Under the pieces are notes generated by a model. It had not been told where the DNA came from, did not search any database, and saw only the letters and a list, made by a program, of their open reading frames with translations. This document shows, in pieces, positions 1-10,653 of a stretch of 64,000 nucleotides of DNA. Origin of the DNA: Plectosphaerella cucumerina (Eukaryota > Ascomycota > Sordariomycetes > Glomerellales > Plectosphaerellaceae); the NCBI GenBank assembly GCA_020746995.1, contig JAGPXD010000003.1:2356001-2420000 (forward strand), given 5' to 3'. The position numbers and the translations under genes are program-made. Position 1 is the first letter of the stretch. Each line of letters begins with the position of its first letter.

Positions 1-2108
1 GGCCCCTTGGCTTCCTCTGGCTGCCAACCAACCACCCCAGCTCAGCCTTACGAAGATCTCTGCTACCACCGGCAATCTCAACCAACACGTTTATCCACTT
101 GCAGTTGCTAGTGCGCTCGCCGGATCCCTGTTCGCACGCACCATTGGACCCTCTGCTCCCTGGCTCTGTCCGCTGGTCCAGAGGCTTCGCAGTCGCAGCC
201 CAGCCTGTCACTTGGACGAACAGCCACCCCGCTCTCCAGCCGTGCTGGATCGCGAATTGCTTCGCTGTGGCTTGTTTCCCCATCTTCGCAAACCTGTTTG
301 GCCCACCCTTGGCATCACGCGCCTCTGTTGCTGACACCGCCGTAGCCTAGGAGATGCACTACCTGCTGGTGGTGCTCGCCCGGTTCCACTCCCCAAATAT
401 GCGGCTTGCGCCCCTGAACGGTAACATTCGGTCTTTCGAGGCTGTCTCCGACGATACGTTGACCTCGCCACCCTGTCGGTGTGTCGCGTTCGTCGGAGCT
501 CCTCAAAGTGCCTCAAATACGACTCGTTCGCCTCCACGGTCTGGTCTTGGCGTGTAAGAGGCTGTCTACAGGCCGACTTACGAGGCTGAGGCAACAGACA
601 GTTGCGAGTACGAGTAGTGACGCGCACCAGATACTTCAAGGCCGCGGCCATCACAGCTTTGACGATGCCCCCGACGGCCACGCTAGAGACAATGGCGCAG
701 AGCCCTGTCTTACCTCTTATGGTGGCTGCATGTGTCACTTGATGCAGAACCTGTCTCCGTGCCTGATTCTGCGATAATTGCTTCTTCGTCTACGACACAT
801 CTCACTGGCAGGTTCTTGAGGCGCCAGCATGGCGTATCGTTAGTCAGCCCGCGCCAAGCAGCAAATCAGGAAGTCAAGTGCAGCTCGGAGCATTTGTCTC
901 AATGCCCATCAGCTCGAGTTTCGACAACGACCATGCTGCTTGTGGTCGGCGGTATCTGCCAGGCATGCTCTTGCCAGCCAGTGCGACCGCTTCCCCGCTT
1001 CGGAACCTCAAGCAGGTTTATTCCGTCTTGTTCAGCCAGCCTCTCACCCAGCCCAGCCTGCGCATCGTCTATCAACTGTCCTGCTTGCACGTTGCCAAAT
1101 TAGGCCACAAGAGTCGATCACGACGGGACGGTTGCTGAACCATCGGACTGGATGGCGCATTGCTGAACAGGTTCCGGGCACAACACTCGGGCAGTCTGGG
1201 GCCCGTTCGAGGTGGATCCGCCGACGACGGCCGGGGGGTCTCACTCACCGACTCGGGACGTCAGCTGTGAAAACCGTCTTTTGGTACGCCACATTGGGCG
1301 CTTCCATCTGTCGTTGACACCGGATCGAGGGCTTGCGCACTGCTGAAGACTATCTTTCGACCGTTGGCTTCGCTGAGGGTCACCACACGACCCATTCCTG
1401 CCCGATTTCCCACTTACGGAACAAGGCGCATGTCTTGTTGCACGCGGCAACTTCCCCGGGCCGTAATGCTGCTGACATCCCAGCCCATCTCATCCACAGG
1501 CGCCGAGCTAGAGCGGTGGCGTCACAGTCACGGGGTGTACACCTGCCCGCTTGGTGGGTGCAGTGCGAGTTCGGACCAAGAATCACCCGGGCCGTTCGTC
1601 AGCCATGGCATGAAGATGATGGGGGCTCTTCATTTGATGAGTAGCCTGCTGCGGCTGAGCTGTCATATACTCGGTACAGAACCCCTGGGGCATTGGTCTG
1701 AGCCAGTCAAAGGACGTGGCCCCCTCCTCCTCTGCCACCATCACCCCCCTCCTCCGGAGCCATGCTGTCCGGACAATCCCTGGAAAACGCGTGCCGCCTT
1801 TTGGGCATATCCTCCAACGCCGTGATCATGAGAAGACGAAAGAAGAAAGTGGTACAACAAGCCAAGCCACCCGGTCCCCGGCTCCTTTTCCTTCGCAGCC
1901 GTGACATGCCTCCGAAATAGTGGGTGTGCGTCCTCAACGCGTACCTCTCCGGTGTAGGCCACAACAGGCCCGTAGATGTCATGCTCCCATTGAGGCATCC
2001 TCCTGTCCAAGGCGCGGCTCTTCTCTCGTGGTCGTGATCAACAAACTCGTACAAATCGTTGCCTTTGCTGCAAAATATGATGGGCTTCGTGGCCCCAGCC
2101 TCACGCCC
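1..2108. other. Left-edge stretch without a recognised gene
   Basis: Short overlapping open frames occur on both strands but none has a recognisable motif, a plausible splice chain or consistent coding character. The right end probably holds the 3' UTR of the APSES gene that ends at 2109. A gene entering from the left edge cannot be excluded. Confidence 0.5.
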
Positions 2109-4297
2109 CTAGGGCAGTCCGACGTCCATGGGCTCATGCGGCCCGATGATATCCGCTTCAGGTCCGCCGAGGTCTTGGTCCTCCTCCATCATGTCGATGA
2201 GACTGTCCAGGTTCGAGTCGAGGCAGTCGACATCCTTAGTGTCGAGGCAGCGACGCAGGAGGCGGCGGTACTTGTCGATGTTCTCGCCCGTGCCGACCAT
2301 GGAGAGGGCGTCGACGTACTCGGCCTCGGCCTGGCGCTGGTCGTTGAGGGCGGCCTGCAGCTGGCGGGCGAGGGCGAGGCGGTCCTCGTGGGAGGCGTCG
2401 TGGTCGTCGGCGGCGTCGCCGTTGAGGAGGGCCAGCTCAGCGTCGACCTGGTGCTGGACGTGCAGGCGGTTCTGGCTTGTTATGAGAGACATGACCTGGT
2501 GTTTGGCGAGGTTGGCGTCAGAAGCGACGCGGGCGGCGGTGTCGTCTGGCTCGAGGCGGGACTCGTGCAGGGCGGCCTGCTGGCGGGCGAGGGCGAGCTC
2601 GCCCTGGGTGTTTGTGAGGAGGCGGCGGGCGTCTCTTTCGGCTTCGTTCTTTGCGTGCATCTCGTCGTCGTAGCGCTGGGAGAGCTCGTTGAGGCGCTCG
2701 AGCATGATGGGGAGGATGCGGGTCTGGACTGTCTTGGCGGCTTCGGAGGAGAAGGAGAGGGAACCGCCGAGGCCGGCGGGGGCGGCGCCGATGGCGGCGG
2801 CGAGGGCGGAGGCCGTGTCGGGGAGGAGGGCGTCGCGGAAGGAGACATGGCGCTGGGACTCGGGCGCGAAGGGGGAGGAGGAGCGGTGGGGACCGCGTTG
2901 GTCCTTCTTGGAGGCGTTGAGGTCGCGGATGAGGTCCTCGGCGCGAACGCCGTCCTGGTTGGGGATGTTTGTCGATGCGTTGCGGCCGAGGAGGGCGCGA
3001 ATGCACTTGCGGGCGTTGCGCTCGGCGGCGAGGTGGAGGGCGGTGTTGCCGTCCTGGTCCTGGGCGTCGATGAGCTGCTGGAGGAAGGCGGGCTCGGCCG
3101 TCTCCTGGATCTTGTTGAGGATGATGTCGAGGTAGTAGCGTGCGCACTTGTGGCTGGTGACGCGGCCGTTCTTCATAATTGCGGCGTGGTGGATGACGGT
3201 GGCGCCGGTGAGGTCGCGGAGGCTGGCCGTCTCCGCGAGTTCGCGGACGACCATGGGGAAGGTCTCTTTCTCGTAGCAGTTTGTGAAGTTTACGGCGCGC
3301 ATGAGGGGGGTCTCGCCGCGGACGTTGGAGACGGCCAGGTCGGCGCCGAAGCGCTTGAGCTGCTTGATTACTTCGACGTCGCCCATGGCCGAGGCCCAGT
3401 GGAGGGCGGTGTGCTCCTCCGAGTCGATGATCCAGTTTGGCTGGAAGTTTGGTGGGGGCTCGGGGCGGTGGGCAGGCTTCTCGTTTCTAGAGAGGAGGAA
3501 GTAGTCAAGCAGCTCGTCGCCGTAGACAGAGTGTTGCTGGTGGGTCATGTCTTGGATGATCTCGTCGCGTTTGCGCTTGCGGTGGCCGCCGGCGGCCGAG
3601 TGATGTGACATGTCGAAGCGGTCCTCCTCACCCATGTACGAGGCTGAGGCGACGGTGAGGTTATCGGGGGTGTCGTCGTCGTGCATGAGTGAGTCGACCA
3701 TGTCGAAGTCGTCCTGGCTTCCCGGGGGTGGGAGGGCGGCGGCCGCCGCGGCGGCCATGGCGGCGGCGTTGGAGATGGCCCGGGAGGGAGCGGCAGCGGC
3801 GCCGCGAGCGGGCCATTTCGGCACAGCGGGCTTCTTCGGGGCCTTGGGTTTGCTGGTATGCCGTGGTGCGGGCGGTGGGCTCTGGGGACCGGGGACGAAC
3901 TCGAAGATGGGGAGAAGGCGGTCGTAGACGTTGTTGCGCTGGGCGAGGTGGACGCCCTTGTCGAGAGGGATCCATGTTCCTTGGTACTTGCCGTAGCCGC
4001 CCTGAATCTTCTCGTGTGTTTCCTTCTGAACCTCGCGCTCGAGGATCCTGGTACGTGCTGGCTTGTCGAAGCCGGCGGCCTTAAGGATGTGGGTAGCGTT
4101 GATCCAGTCGTCCTGTCGCCGGCGCATGACATGCTCCTTAAGGTCATCGCCAAACTGGTACTCGTACACGGGGATCTGGGGGAAGGGGGGTCAGCGGAAG
4201 GCCTCGAGGAAGGGAGGAAGGGACAAAGGCAACATACACCGCTGTAGGTGGCACTATAGATGCCCGGTTGGGGCGTGGCCTCGGGGGCCTTGACCAT
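2109..4297 (-). CDS. mbp1: APSES-domain cell-cycle transcription factor, Mbp1/Swi4 type
   Basis: DNA-binding subunit of an MBF/SBF-like complex driving G1/S genes in the nucleus. Exons read on the minus strand: 4297-4238 and 4175-2109, with a 62-nt intron (GTATGT...CCCAG); product 708 aa. Residues about 10-110 form the APSES/KilA-N fold: YSATYSGIPVYEYQ, then DDWINATHILKAAGFDK and the basic KYQGTWIPL segment match Mbp1 closely. Ankyrin repeats follow at about 250-420 (motifs such as TALHWASAMGDVEVIKQL and GNTALHLAAERNARKC), then a charged coiled-coil region (about 480-640) that in this family contacts the Swi6-type partner. The start at 4297 is chosen because the conserved YSATYSG segment lies in the first exon. 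Three ACGCG motifs, the family's own target core, lie about 300 bp upstream. Assignment to Mbp1 rather than Swi4 within the APSES family is inference. Confidence 0.93.
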
Positions 4298-4596
4298 GGT
4301 CGCTGGTCGGTGAGAGGGGACGTCACCCTCGTTGTTCGGGCGGGTGTGGTCGAGGTAGGGATAGGGGAGGAGGCCTCAGTCTCGAGGGGAATGGTTCGGG
4401 CTATGCTGATGCTGTAAGGACTGGCGATGGCGACGCTGGCGACAATGCTGGAGAATTGATACCGCAGGACCCGAGGCTGGAGGGACCAGGACGAGGCTGG
4501 TCTGGATTGCCGGAGTTGGACCGCTTTGCGCTGGAGGACTCGGATGGGGAGGTGGACTGGCTGGAAGGAGGAAATTGTGGAAATGGCACGTCCGTG

Positions 4597-4631
4597 ACGC
4601 GAACCGGGGGTTGCAAGACGCGCTCACGCGA
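4597..4631. promoter_or_regulatory. Cluster of three ACGCG (MCB-like) motifs
   Basis: ACGCGA at 4597, ACGCGC at 4618 and ACGCGA at 4626 fall within 35 bp, about 300 bp upstream of the Mbp1-type start codon. ACGCG(T) is the core recognised by Mbp1-family APSES proteins, so autoregulation or MBF control of this divergent promoter is possible. The motif match is direct; the function is inferred. Confidence 0.4.
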
Positions 4632-4667
4632 AGCACTTTAACAGGTGGGGCCAGGATGGCAAGCAGT

Positions 4668-4704
4668 CACGTGATAAAAGGGAGGGGCAGGCAGCCTTCA
4701 CGTG
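4668..4704. promoter_or_regulatory. Pair of CACGTG E-boxes
   Basis: Perfect palindromic CACGTG hexamers at 4668-4673 and 4699-4704, 31 bp apart, in the divergent promoter. Such sites bind bHLH factors in fungi (for example Cbf1/USF-like). Which flanking gene they serve is unknown. Confidence 0.35.
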
Positions 4705-5295
4705 TTGATTCTCTAGAAAGGACTCCCTCCATCTTCCACCTCAGCATTCATGTCATGCCATGTTCTGACGCATAGCTTGACATCTAAATACAGCATGTGC
4801 AGCCGCCTTGATGAGTCTTGCACTAGTTTCATCTACGTACGGTGAAATGGATGCCATCGCCAGGTCGCCCGGATGTCGGCATTTGAGTCACCCATCATTA
4901 CCAAGCATCGTCAGTCAAGGCTAAAGAGCGAGAGGCTATTCCCGGCCGCAGATGCGATAGTAGCCAATGGCTTACGCCAGCCAGCGGGAGCTTCAACGCC
5001 AATGACGCTGCATGCTGCACAAATGTTCCCGAGCACGTCAGCTGCGAGCAGAGGGCGCGAACCCCGCTAATCGTGGGGTTTACTGTTTACGCGGTCGCAT
5101 AATGACCGAACACCGGAACCGATGTGAGGGGTTGGTTGCCACTATCGCCGTCCGTGAACCAGTTACCTGCACCAGCTGTTGGATGTGTGACGCCCTTGGA
5201 TCGACAGAGACCGTTTCTACATAAACTCAGAGCTGCCCCTAGACCTTCGTCTGCTTCGCCCAGCTTCCCCAACAACCACACCCACCACCGCCATC

Positions 5296-6360
5296 ATGCC
5301 TCTCATCGCACAGAACCCCAAGAACCGCATCATCCTGGGTCTCATGACCTTTGGACCCGAGGGCACCGAGTCTGCTGGCGCCCGTATCACCGACCTCGGC
5401 ACCTTCAACAAGGCGCTCGACGTGCTTCAGGCTCGCGGCTACAATGAAGTCGACACGGCCAGGGCGTACATCGGCCAGAAGCAGGAGGCCTTCACGGCCG
5501 AGACCAAGTGGAAGGATAGGGGCCTCACCCTGGCCACCAAGGTGCTCTACCCCTCGGAGCTGGGAATGTACAAAGCCGACAAGGTGGTCGAGTCTGTCGA
5601 GAACAGCCTGCGCGACCTGGGCACGGACTGCGTCGACATCCTCTACCTGCATGCCGCGGACCGCGCCACGCCCTTCGCCGAGACCCTCGAGGCCGTCGAT
5701 CGCCTGCACAAGGCCGGCAAGTTCGTCCAACTCGGCCTCAGCAACTACACGGCCTACGAGGTGGCCGAGGTGGTGCTGACGTGCAAGTACAACAACTGGG
5801 TCAGGCCCACGATCTACCAGGCCATGTACAATGTCATCACGCGCAGCATCGAGGCAGAGCTTATCCCTGCCTGTCGTCGCTATGGCCTGGACATCGTCGT
5901 CTACAACCCCATCGCCGGCGGTCTCTTCTCCGGCAAGATCAAGTCGGCCGACATCGTGCCCGACGAGGGCCGCTTCTCCGACAGCAACCCGACAGGCGCC
6001 AACTACCGCAAGAGATACTACCGCGACACGACGTTCCGGGCGCTGCGTACGATCGAGGAGGCCATTGCCAAGCACGAGGGCTTGACGATGATTGAGACGG
6101 CGCTGCGGTGGACGGTGCACCACTCTGCGCTGAAGGTGGCGAATGGCGGCAACGATGGAATTATCATCGGTATCTCGAGCGTCGCGCAGCTGGAGAATAA
6201 CCTGGATAACCTGGAGAAGGGACCTTTGCCGGAGGATGTGGTCGAGGCGCTGGAGGAGGCGTGGCGGATTTCAAAGGGCGATACGACGGATTACTGGCAC
6301 TTGGATCTGAAGTACACGTATGACACGAGGGAGGCGCTGTTCGGCGCGGGGGCCAAGTAG
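5296..6360 (+). CDS. Aldo/keto reductase, AKR7 (aflatoxin-aldehyde reductase) type
   Basis: NADPH-dependent reductase of aldehydes and ketones, probably cytosolic. Single exon, 354 aa, the usual length for AKR7-like fungal proteins. It starts with the family's β1 region (RIILGLMTFGPEG); the tetrad residues are visible as Asp and Tyr in EVDTARAYIGQKQE, Lys in LATKVLY and His in LYLHAAD. The cofactor-binding C-terminal half includes IIIGISSVAQLENNL, which matches the phosphate-binding loop of AKRs. The ATG at 5296 has a purine-poor, CA-rich leader typical of fungal 5' UTRs. The natural substrate is not deducible. It is transcribed divergently from the APSES gene. Confidence 0.92.
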   Translation: MPLIAQNPKNRIILGLMTFGPEGTESAGARITDLGTFNKALDVLQARGYNEVDTARAYIGQKQEAFTAETKWKDRGLTLATKVLYPSELGMYKADKVVESVENSLRDLGTDCVDILYLHAADRATPFAETLEAVDRLHKAGKFVQLGLSNYTAYEVAEVVLTCKYNNWVRPTIYQAMYNVITRSIEAELIPACRRYGLDIVVYNPIAGGLFSGKIKSADIVPDEGRFSDSNPTGANYRKRYYRDTTFRALRTIEEAIAKHEGLTMIETALRWTVHHSALKVANGGNDGIIIGISSVAQLENNLDNLEKGPLPEDVVEALEEAWRISKGDTTDYWHLDLKYTYDTREALFGAGAK

Positions 6361-7137
6361 TGGCAGGAAGATGACCGGACGAAGACAGATGCAATACGGC
6401 CTTTTGATGTCAAGTGTCACGAGCTGAAGGTGTTCTGTTGGATGTCGCACAGTGGTGCAGCCCTGTGACGGGATGCTTCAAGTGACCAGTCCCGATGACC
6501 GAAGATCGTGCCTGTCACGTCCAATGCCCGGCCCGCGCGGACTTGGCACCCGCACTCGGGAGCCTGATTTGGCCTTCCGGATGCCTGCCACAGCGGGTTT
6601 CAGAAGATTGGCATGACTCGGCGGGGCGACTTAGCGGCTGGGCCGGTCACCGAGAGGCCTATCGCGGCACCGCCCAGCGCTGACACCCACTGTAAACCGG
6701 GCCCCGAAAAACCACCTATCCACCGCCCGTCGGGTCCCCTCCTGTCATTTCCCATTTCAACACCACCACATTCCCTTCCCCCCTGCTTTTCTGCTATCTT
6801 ATCGTGAAGGCCCCTTGTCGAACCCCTTTCTTGATGCTCCCGCCGCCGTGGCCTCTTCTCCACTCGCGCCCATGCCTCGCCCAAACGCCAGAGGCCGTCG
6901 GGACGGACCCCTAGCGTCGTCCTCTCCCTTGCCATCGACATCAGCATCTGCATCACCAGTCCCTGCGCGAAGCTCTCCTCCCCTGCGCAACCGTCCCGAA
7001 GACTCGGAAGACGACGACGACACCTTCGTCGACGACCCCGAGCAGCAGCCGCTCGTTACGCCCGATGCCCCCCGCGAGACCCCTTGCCCGACCAGACCAC
7101 CCGCCTCGCCCGCAAAGACGTGAGCAAATCCGCCGCA
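6361..7137. other. Intergenic stretch and 5' leader of the DMT transporter gene, with an upstream ORF
   Basis: Contains the 3' end of the reductase transcript and a C/T-rich leader. A clean 83-codon ATG-initiated frame (6872-7123, Ser/Pro/acid-rich) ends 14 nt before the chosen start of the next gene. It could be an uORF or an alternative N-terminal exon. Confidence 0.5.
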
Positions 7138-8520
7138 ATGGACCGTCTCGAGACCGACCGCGACCGCGACCGCGATGCCGAACTTGACGCCGACCTCGAC
7201 GCCGCCCTCGACGACACGCGCGGCCGCGGCACCGATCCCCTCATGGGCGGCGAACCTCGCTCCCACCAGGCCTCCTTCCACTCGCGCCGCTCCCGCCTGC
7301 GCAGCCGTAGCCCCGATGCCCACGCCGCCTCGACCGTCCGCACGAAATACACAATCGCCGGCGTCTTCCTCGTCCTCTGCCTCGTCGCCTTTGTCGTCCA
7401 GACGGAACTCTCGGCCTACGTCCAGAAGGACCTCGGTTGGAACAAGGCCTACTGCATGCTCTACCTGACCCACGGGTCATGGACCCTGCTCTGGCCCGTC
7501 CAGCTGCTCATCCTGCGCATGCAGCAGATGTCAGTGCCCTGGCCTGCGTTCTGGCGCCACCACGTCGCGTTGCTTCGCAGCACAGCCGTCATGGTGCAGA
7601 CGCAGGACCTGGACTGGACGAGGCCTGCTGTTGGCGATGCGGCGGGGGGTCGCTCCTCGGCCCTGCGCTACCTCGTACGCGTCACGGTTTTCATCACTTC
7701 GGCATTGACCATTGCCGGCTTGTCGTGGTACGTGGCTGTCGACTTGACGACGCCTTCGGACCTGACGGCCATTTACAACTGCTCGGCGTTCTTCGCCTAC
7801 GTCTTCTCCGTGCCGCTGCTGCGCGAGCCGCTGCGCCTCGACAAGTCGATAGCCGTCATGGTCGCCATCGTTGGAGTTCTCGTCGTGGCGTATGGCGACC
7901 AGAAGCCCGGTGGCGCCGACGGGCAGGAACAAGACGCGGCGGCGGTGGCGGCGGCAGAGCGGGCGGGCGAGCGGTTCCTGGGCAACATGGTCATCGGCGT
8001 GGGCTCCGTGCTCTACGGCCTCTACGAGGTCCTGTACAAACGCTACGCGTGCCCTCCCGAGGGCTGCTCGCCCATGCGTGGCGTGGTCTTCGCCAACACG
8101 TTCGGCTCGCTCATCGGCATCTTCACGCTGACGGTGCTGTGGGTGCCTCTGCCGCTGCTGCACTGGCTGGGCATCGAGACGTTTGAGCTGCCGACGGGCC
8201 ACACGGCGTGGATGCTGTTCCTGTCTGTGATTGCCAACGCCACATTCGCCGGCAGCTTCCTGGTACTTATCAGCCTGACGAGCCCGGTGCTGTCGAGCGT
8301 GGCATCGCTGCTGACTATCTTCATCGTCGCGCTGACGGACTGGTTCATCACGGGCGAGCCGCTGAGCGCTGCCGCGCTGATGGGCGGGTTGATGATCATG
8401 ATTGCGTTTGGCATGTTGAGCTGGAGCACGTGGCGCGAGATGAAGGAGCATGAGGCTGCCAAGGCGGTGGATTTGACGGATAGCGGCGACGACAGCGATC
8501 GCGATCCGCGGGAGGATTAG
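7138..8520 (+). CDS. Drug/metabolite-superfamily (EamA/SLC35F-like) membrane transporter
   Basis: Predicted polytopic transporter resembling the yeast Thi74/YML018C group of vacuolar or organellar membrane proteins; substrate unknown. From ATG 7138 the protein is 460 aa: an Arg/Asp-rich cytosolic N-terminus, a first membrane segment (IAGVFLVLCLVAFVVQTEL), then about nine more, including SLWYV-type helices around DLTAIYNCSAFFAYVFSVPLL, a hallmark of the EamA fold where two five-helix halves each end in such a segment. The C-terminus is acidic and soluble. An alternative start exists: ATG 6872 joined by a 185-nt intron (7120 GTGAGC to 7304 GCAG) keeps the frame and gives 487 aa, but the intron lacks a clear branch point and would remove sequence that looks coding. 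I prefer 7138. Confidence 0.82.
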   Translation: MDRLETDRDRDRDAELDADLDAALDDTRGRGTDPLMGGEPRSHQASFHSRRSRLRSRSPDAHAASTVRTKYTIAGVFLVLCLVAFVVQTELSAYVQKDLGWNKAYCMLYLTHGSWTLLWPVQLLILRMQQMSVPWPAFWRHHVALLRSTAVMVQTQDLDWTRPAVGDAAGGRSSALRYLVRVTVFITSALTIAGLSWYVAVDLTTPSDLTAIYNCSAFFAYVFSVPLLREPLRLDKSIAVMVAIVGVLVVAYGDQKPGGADGQEQDAAAVAAAERAGERFLGNMVIGVGSVLYGLYEVLYKRYACPPEGCSPMRGVVFANTFGSLIGIFTLTVLWVPLPLLHWLGIETFELPTGHTAWMLFLSVIANATFAGSFLVLISLTSPVLSSVASLLTIFIVALTDWFITGEPLSAAALMGGLMIMIAFGMLSWSTWREMKEHEAAKAVDLTDSGDDSDRDPRED

Positions 8521-9242
8521 ACTGATTTCGTTGGTTTGGCGTTTGGGTTCTCAGGCGGGATATCTACGTCCCTGGTCTGTGAGAGGGCCATGCATATAGG
8601 GAGCATCTAGACCATAACGGCGACAGCCGACTGCATGATACAACGGGGCACTCCCCCAATTTCTTCTGTACCCGGTTCTTGGTTCTTCAGAACACGGAAA
8701 ACTCCGGCGGGTTGATGCTTGAAATACTCCCTGACTCGGGTTGTTCGTCGTCACCTCTCACATCCCGCCCGATCTCGACGTCGCAGTTGCACGACATCCC
8801 GGAAACAGGTCCAACTATGCTACATGTAGCCAAGTCAGGCTCGTCCAATACGAGCATCGCCATCAACTGCCGTCTTTTCTACCCTCTCTGCCTTTCCCGT
8901 CGTCCCGACCGCGTGTCCAGTCAGCCCTGACAAACCTCGGACGGGGGCGGGGGAACCCATTGGCACGCGGGGTCGACACCGGGGCCGAGACCAATTGTAC
9001 CTCTACTTGGGGCCGGACGCGGGGAAATTGACGTCGGTGAGCTCTGAGGACGTCATCACCACCGGCAAAAAAGAAGCTGGGATGGTGTACTGGCGTGAAT
9101 CCCAGGGCAGCCTCTCCCGTCCCGACACGATAACATCTTGAGACGACCGATCCTACCCTCCCTTCCTTCAGCTTCAGCTACCCTCCAAGAAGCTCAGCTC
9201 TTAGCACAGATATACATCCCCTCCTCCCCCTCCCCCTCCGCC
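8521..9242. other. Intergenic stretch
   Basis: Presumed 3' UTR of the transporter and promoter/leader of the MetE-like gene. The last 100 bp are C/T-rich, as usual for fungal leaders. No gene is supported. Confidence 0.5.
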
Positions 9243-10653
9243 ATGCAATTCCTCACCAAACCAGTCCAAGACTCCGTCATGGCCGCAAAGAACCACCAAC
9301 GCCCCCCCTTCCGCGCCGAGCACATCGGCTCTCTTCTCCGGCCCCAGGCCCTCACCGACAAGCGCGTCGCCCTCGACGGCAAGTCCGCCCTCGAGATCCT
9401 CGCCGACGAGGACCTCCACCGCCTCGAGGAGGAAGGTATCCGCAATGTCGTCGCCCGCCAGCTCGAGCTCGGCTTCCGCGCCGTCAATGACGGCGAGTAC
9501 CGCCGCCACCAGTTCTGGGGCAGCTTCTTCCCCAGCCTCGAGGGGTTCGAGGAGGTCGCCGACCCGCCCATGAGCAAGTTCCGCATGTACGTGCCGGACA
9601 TCAAGGCCTTCAGTATGTGTCTTCCTGTGTGTGTATCATGATGCTCCGCTGACCGGAATGTCTGGACGAAGCCGAGGCTGGACATAAGCCTGGAGAGTCT
9701 CTCTTTTGTGTGGGCAAGATCAAGCACAAGGGCGGGAGCAGCTACCTGCGCGAGTGGGAGTTTCTCAAGACGCTGCTCCCGGCTGATCATGTCAAGTATG
9801 CGAAGCTGACGCTGCCGGCGCCGGAGTGGTATCATCTTCGCTATGAGACGGGATGCGCTTATCCCAAGGATGTCTACGCGAATGAGTATGTGTCGTTGGA
9901 GGAGGTCTGGAGATGTGATGAGTATGCTGACCATACTCAGTGAGGAGTACTTTGCCGACATCGCCACCGCCTACCGCGCCGAGCTCGACGTTCTCTACCA
10001 GCATGGCGTGCGCAACGTGACCATCGACGACCCAAACCTAGCCTGTAAGTCCCATTTCCTCCCTTAAAGCGGCCTCCGCTGATTTCCCAGACTTCTGCTC
10101 CGAAGCAATGCTCCAAGGCTTCAAAGACGCCGGCGAGGACGCCGAGGCCCTCCTCACCTCCTACATCAAGCTCTACAACGGCTGCATCTCCGCCCGGCCG
10201 GCCGACATGCACCTAGGCGTGCACCTCTGCCGCGGCAACTTTGCCTACTCGCGCCACTTCTCCGAGGGCGGCTACGATCGTGTGGCCGCCCGTCTCTTCA
10301 ACGAGATTGATGCAGACACGTACTACCTTGAGTACGACACGGAGCGCGCCGGCAGCTTCGCGCCCCTCGCTCAGCTCCCCGCGCACAAGAATGTTATCCT
10401 TGGCGTCGTCACGTCAAAGTTCCCCGAGCTCGAGGACAAGGCTGCCCTGCGGGAGCGCGTTCTTGAAGCTGCGAAGTATGTCGCGAAGGGCGCGGGGCAG
10501 ACGCCTGATGAGGCGCTCAAGCGTATCGGCGTGAGTCCGCAGTGTGGATTTGCGAGCCATCATCTGGGGAACTCGATTACCCATGATGACATGTGGGCTA
10601 AGATGCGCCTGGTGCGTGAGCTGGCTGATGAGCTGTGGCCAGGGCAGCCGTGA
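9243..10653 (+). CDS. Stand-alone MetE C-terminal-like zinc methyltransferase
   Basis: Member of the UROD/MetE-like TIM-barrel family related to the catalytic half of cobalamin-independent methionine synthase; it may transfer methyl groups to or from a thiol, but the substrate is unknown. Four exons: 9243-9612, 9672-9885, 9941-10044, 10091-10653, with introns of 59, 55 and 46 nt, all with GT-AG ends and most with GCTGAC/GCTGAT branch points; product 416 aa. It begins with the family signature FRAEHIGSLLRP. All four zinc ligands of MetE are visible: His and Cys in VHLCRGNF, Glu in YLEYDTERAG, Cys in SPQCGFAS. It lacks the duplicated N-terminal half of true MetE, so it is not the housekeeping methionine synthase. 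A second in-frame Met (9279) could be the start. Confidence 0.9.

Larger units (their letters stand above)
4298..5295. other. Divergent promoter region between the APSES gene and the aldo/keto reductase
   Basis: About 1 kb between two divergent start codons. It contains a cluster of three ACGCG cores (4597-4631) and two CACGTG E-boxes (4668 and 4699). No coding sequence is supported here. Confidence 0.7.

Noticed and set aside
1920..3608. 562-codon open frame on the plus strand
   Set aside because: It lies antisense to the conserved APSES/ankyrin gene and its Val/Gly/Glu-rich sequence is the expected complement of GC-rich coding DNA.
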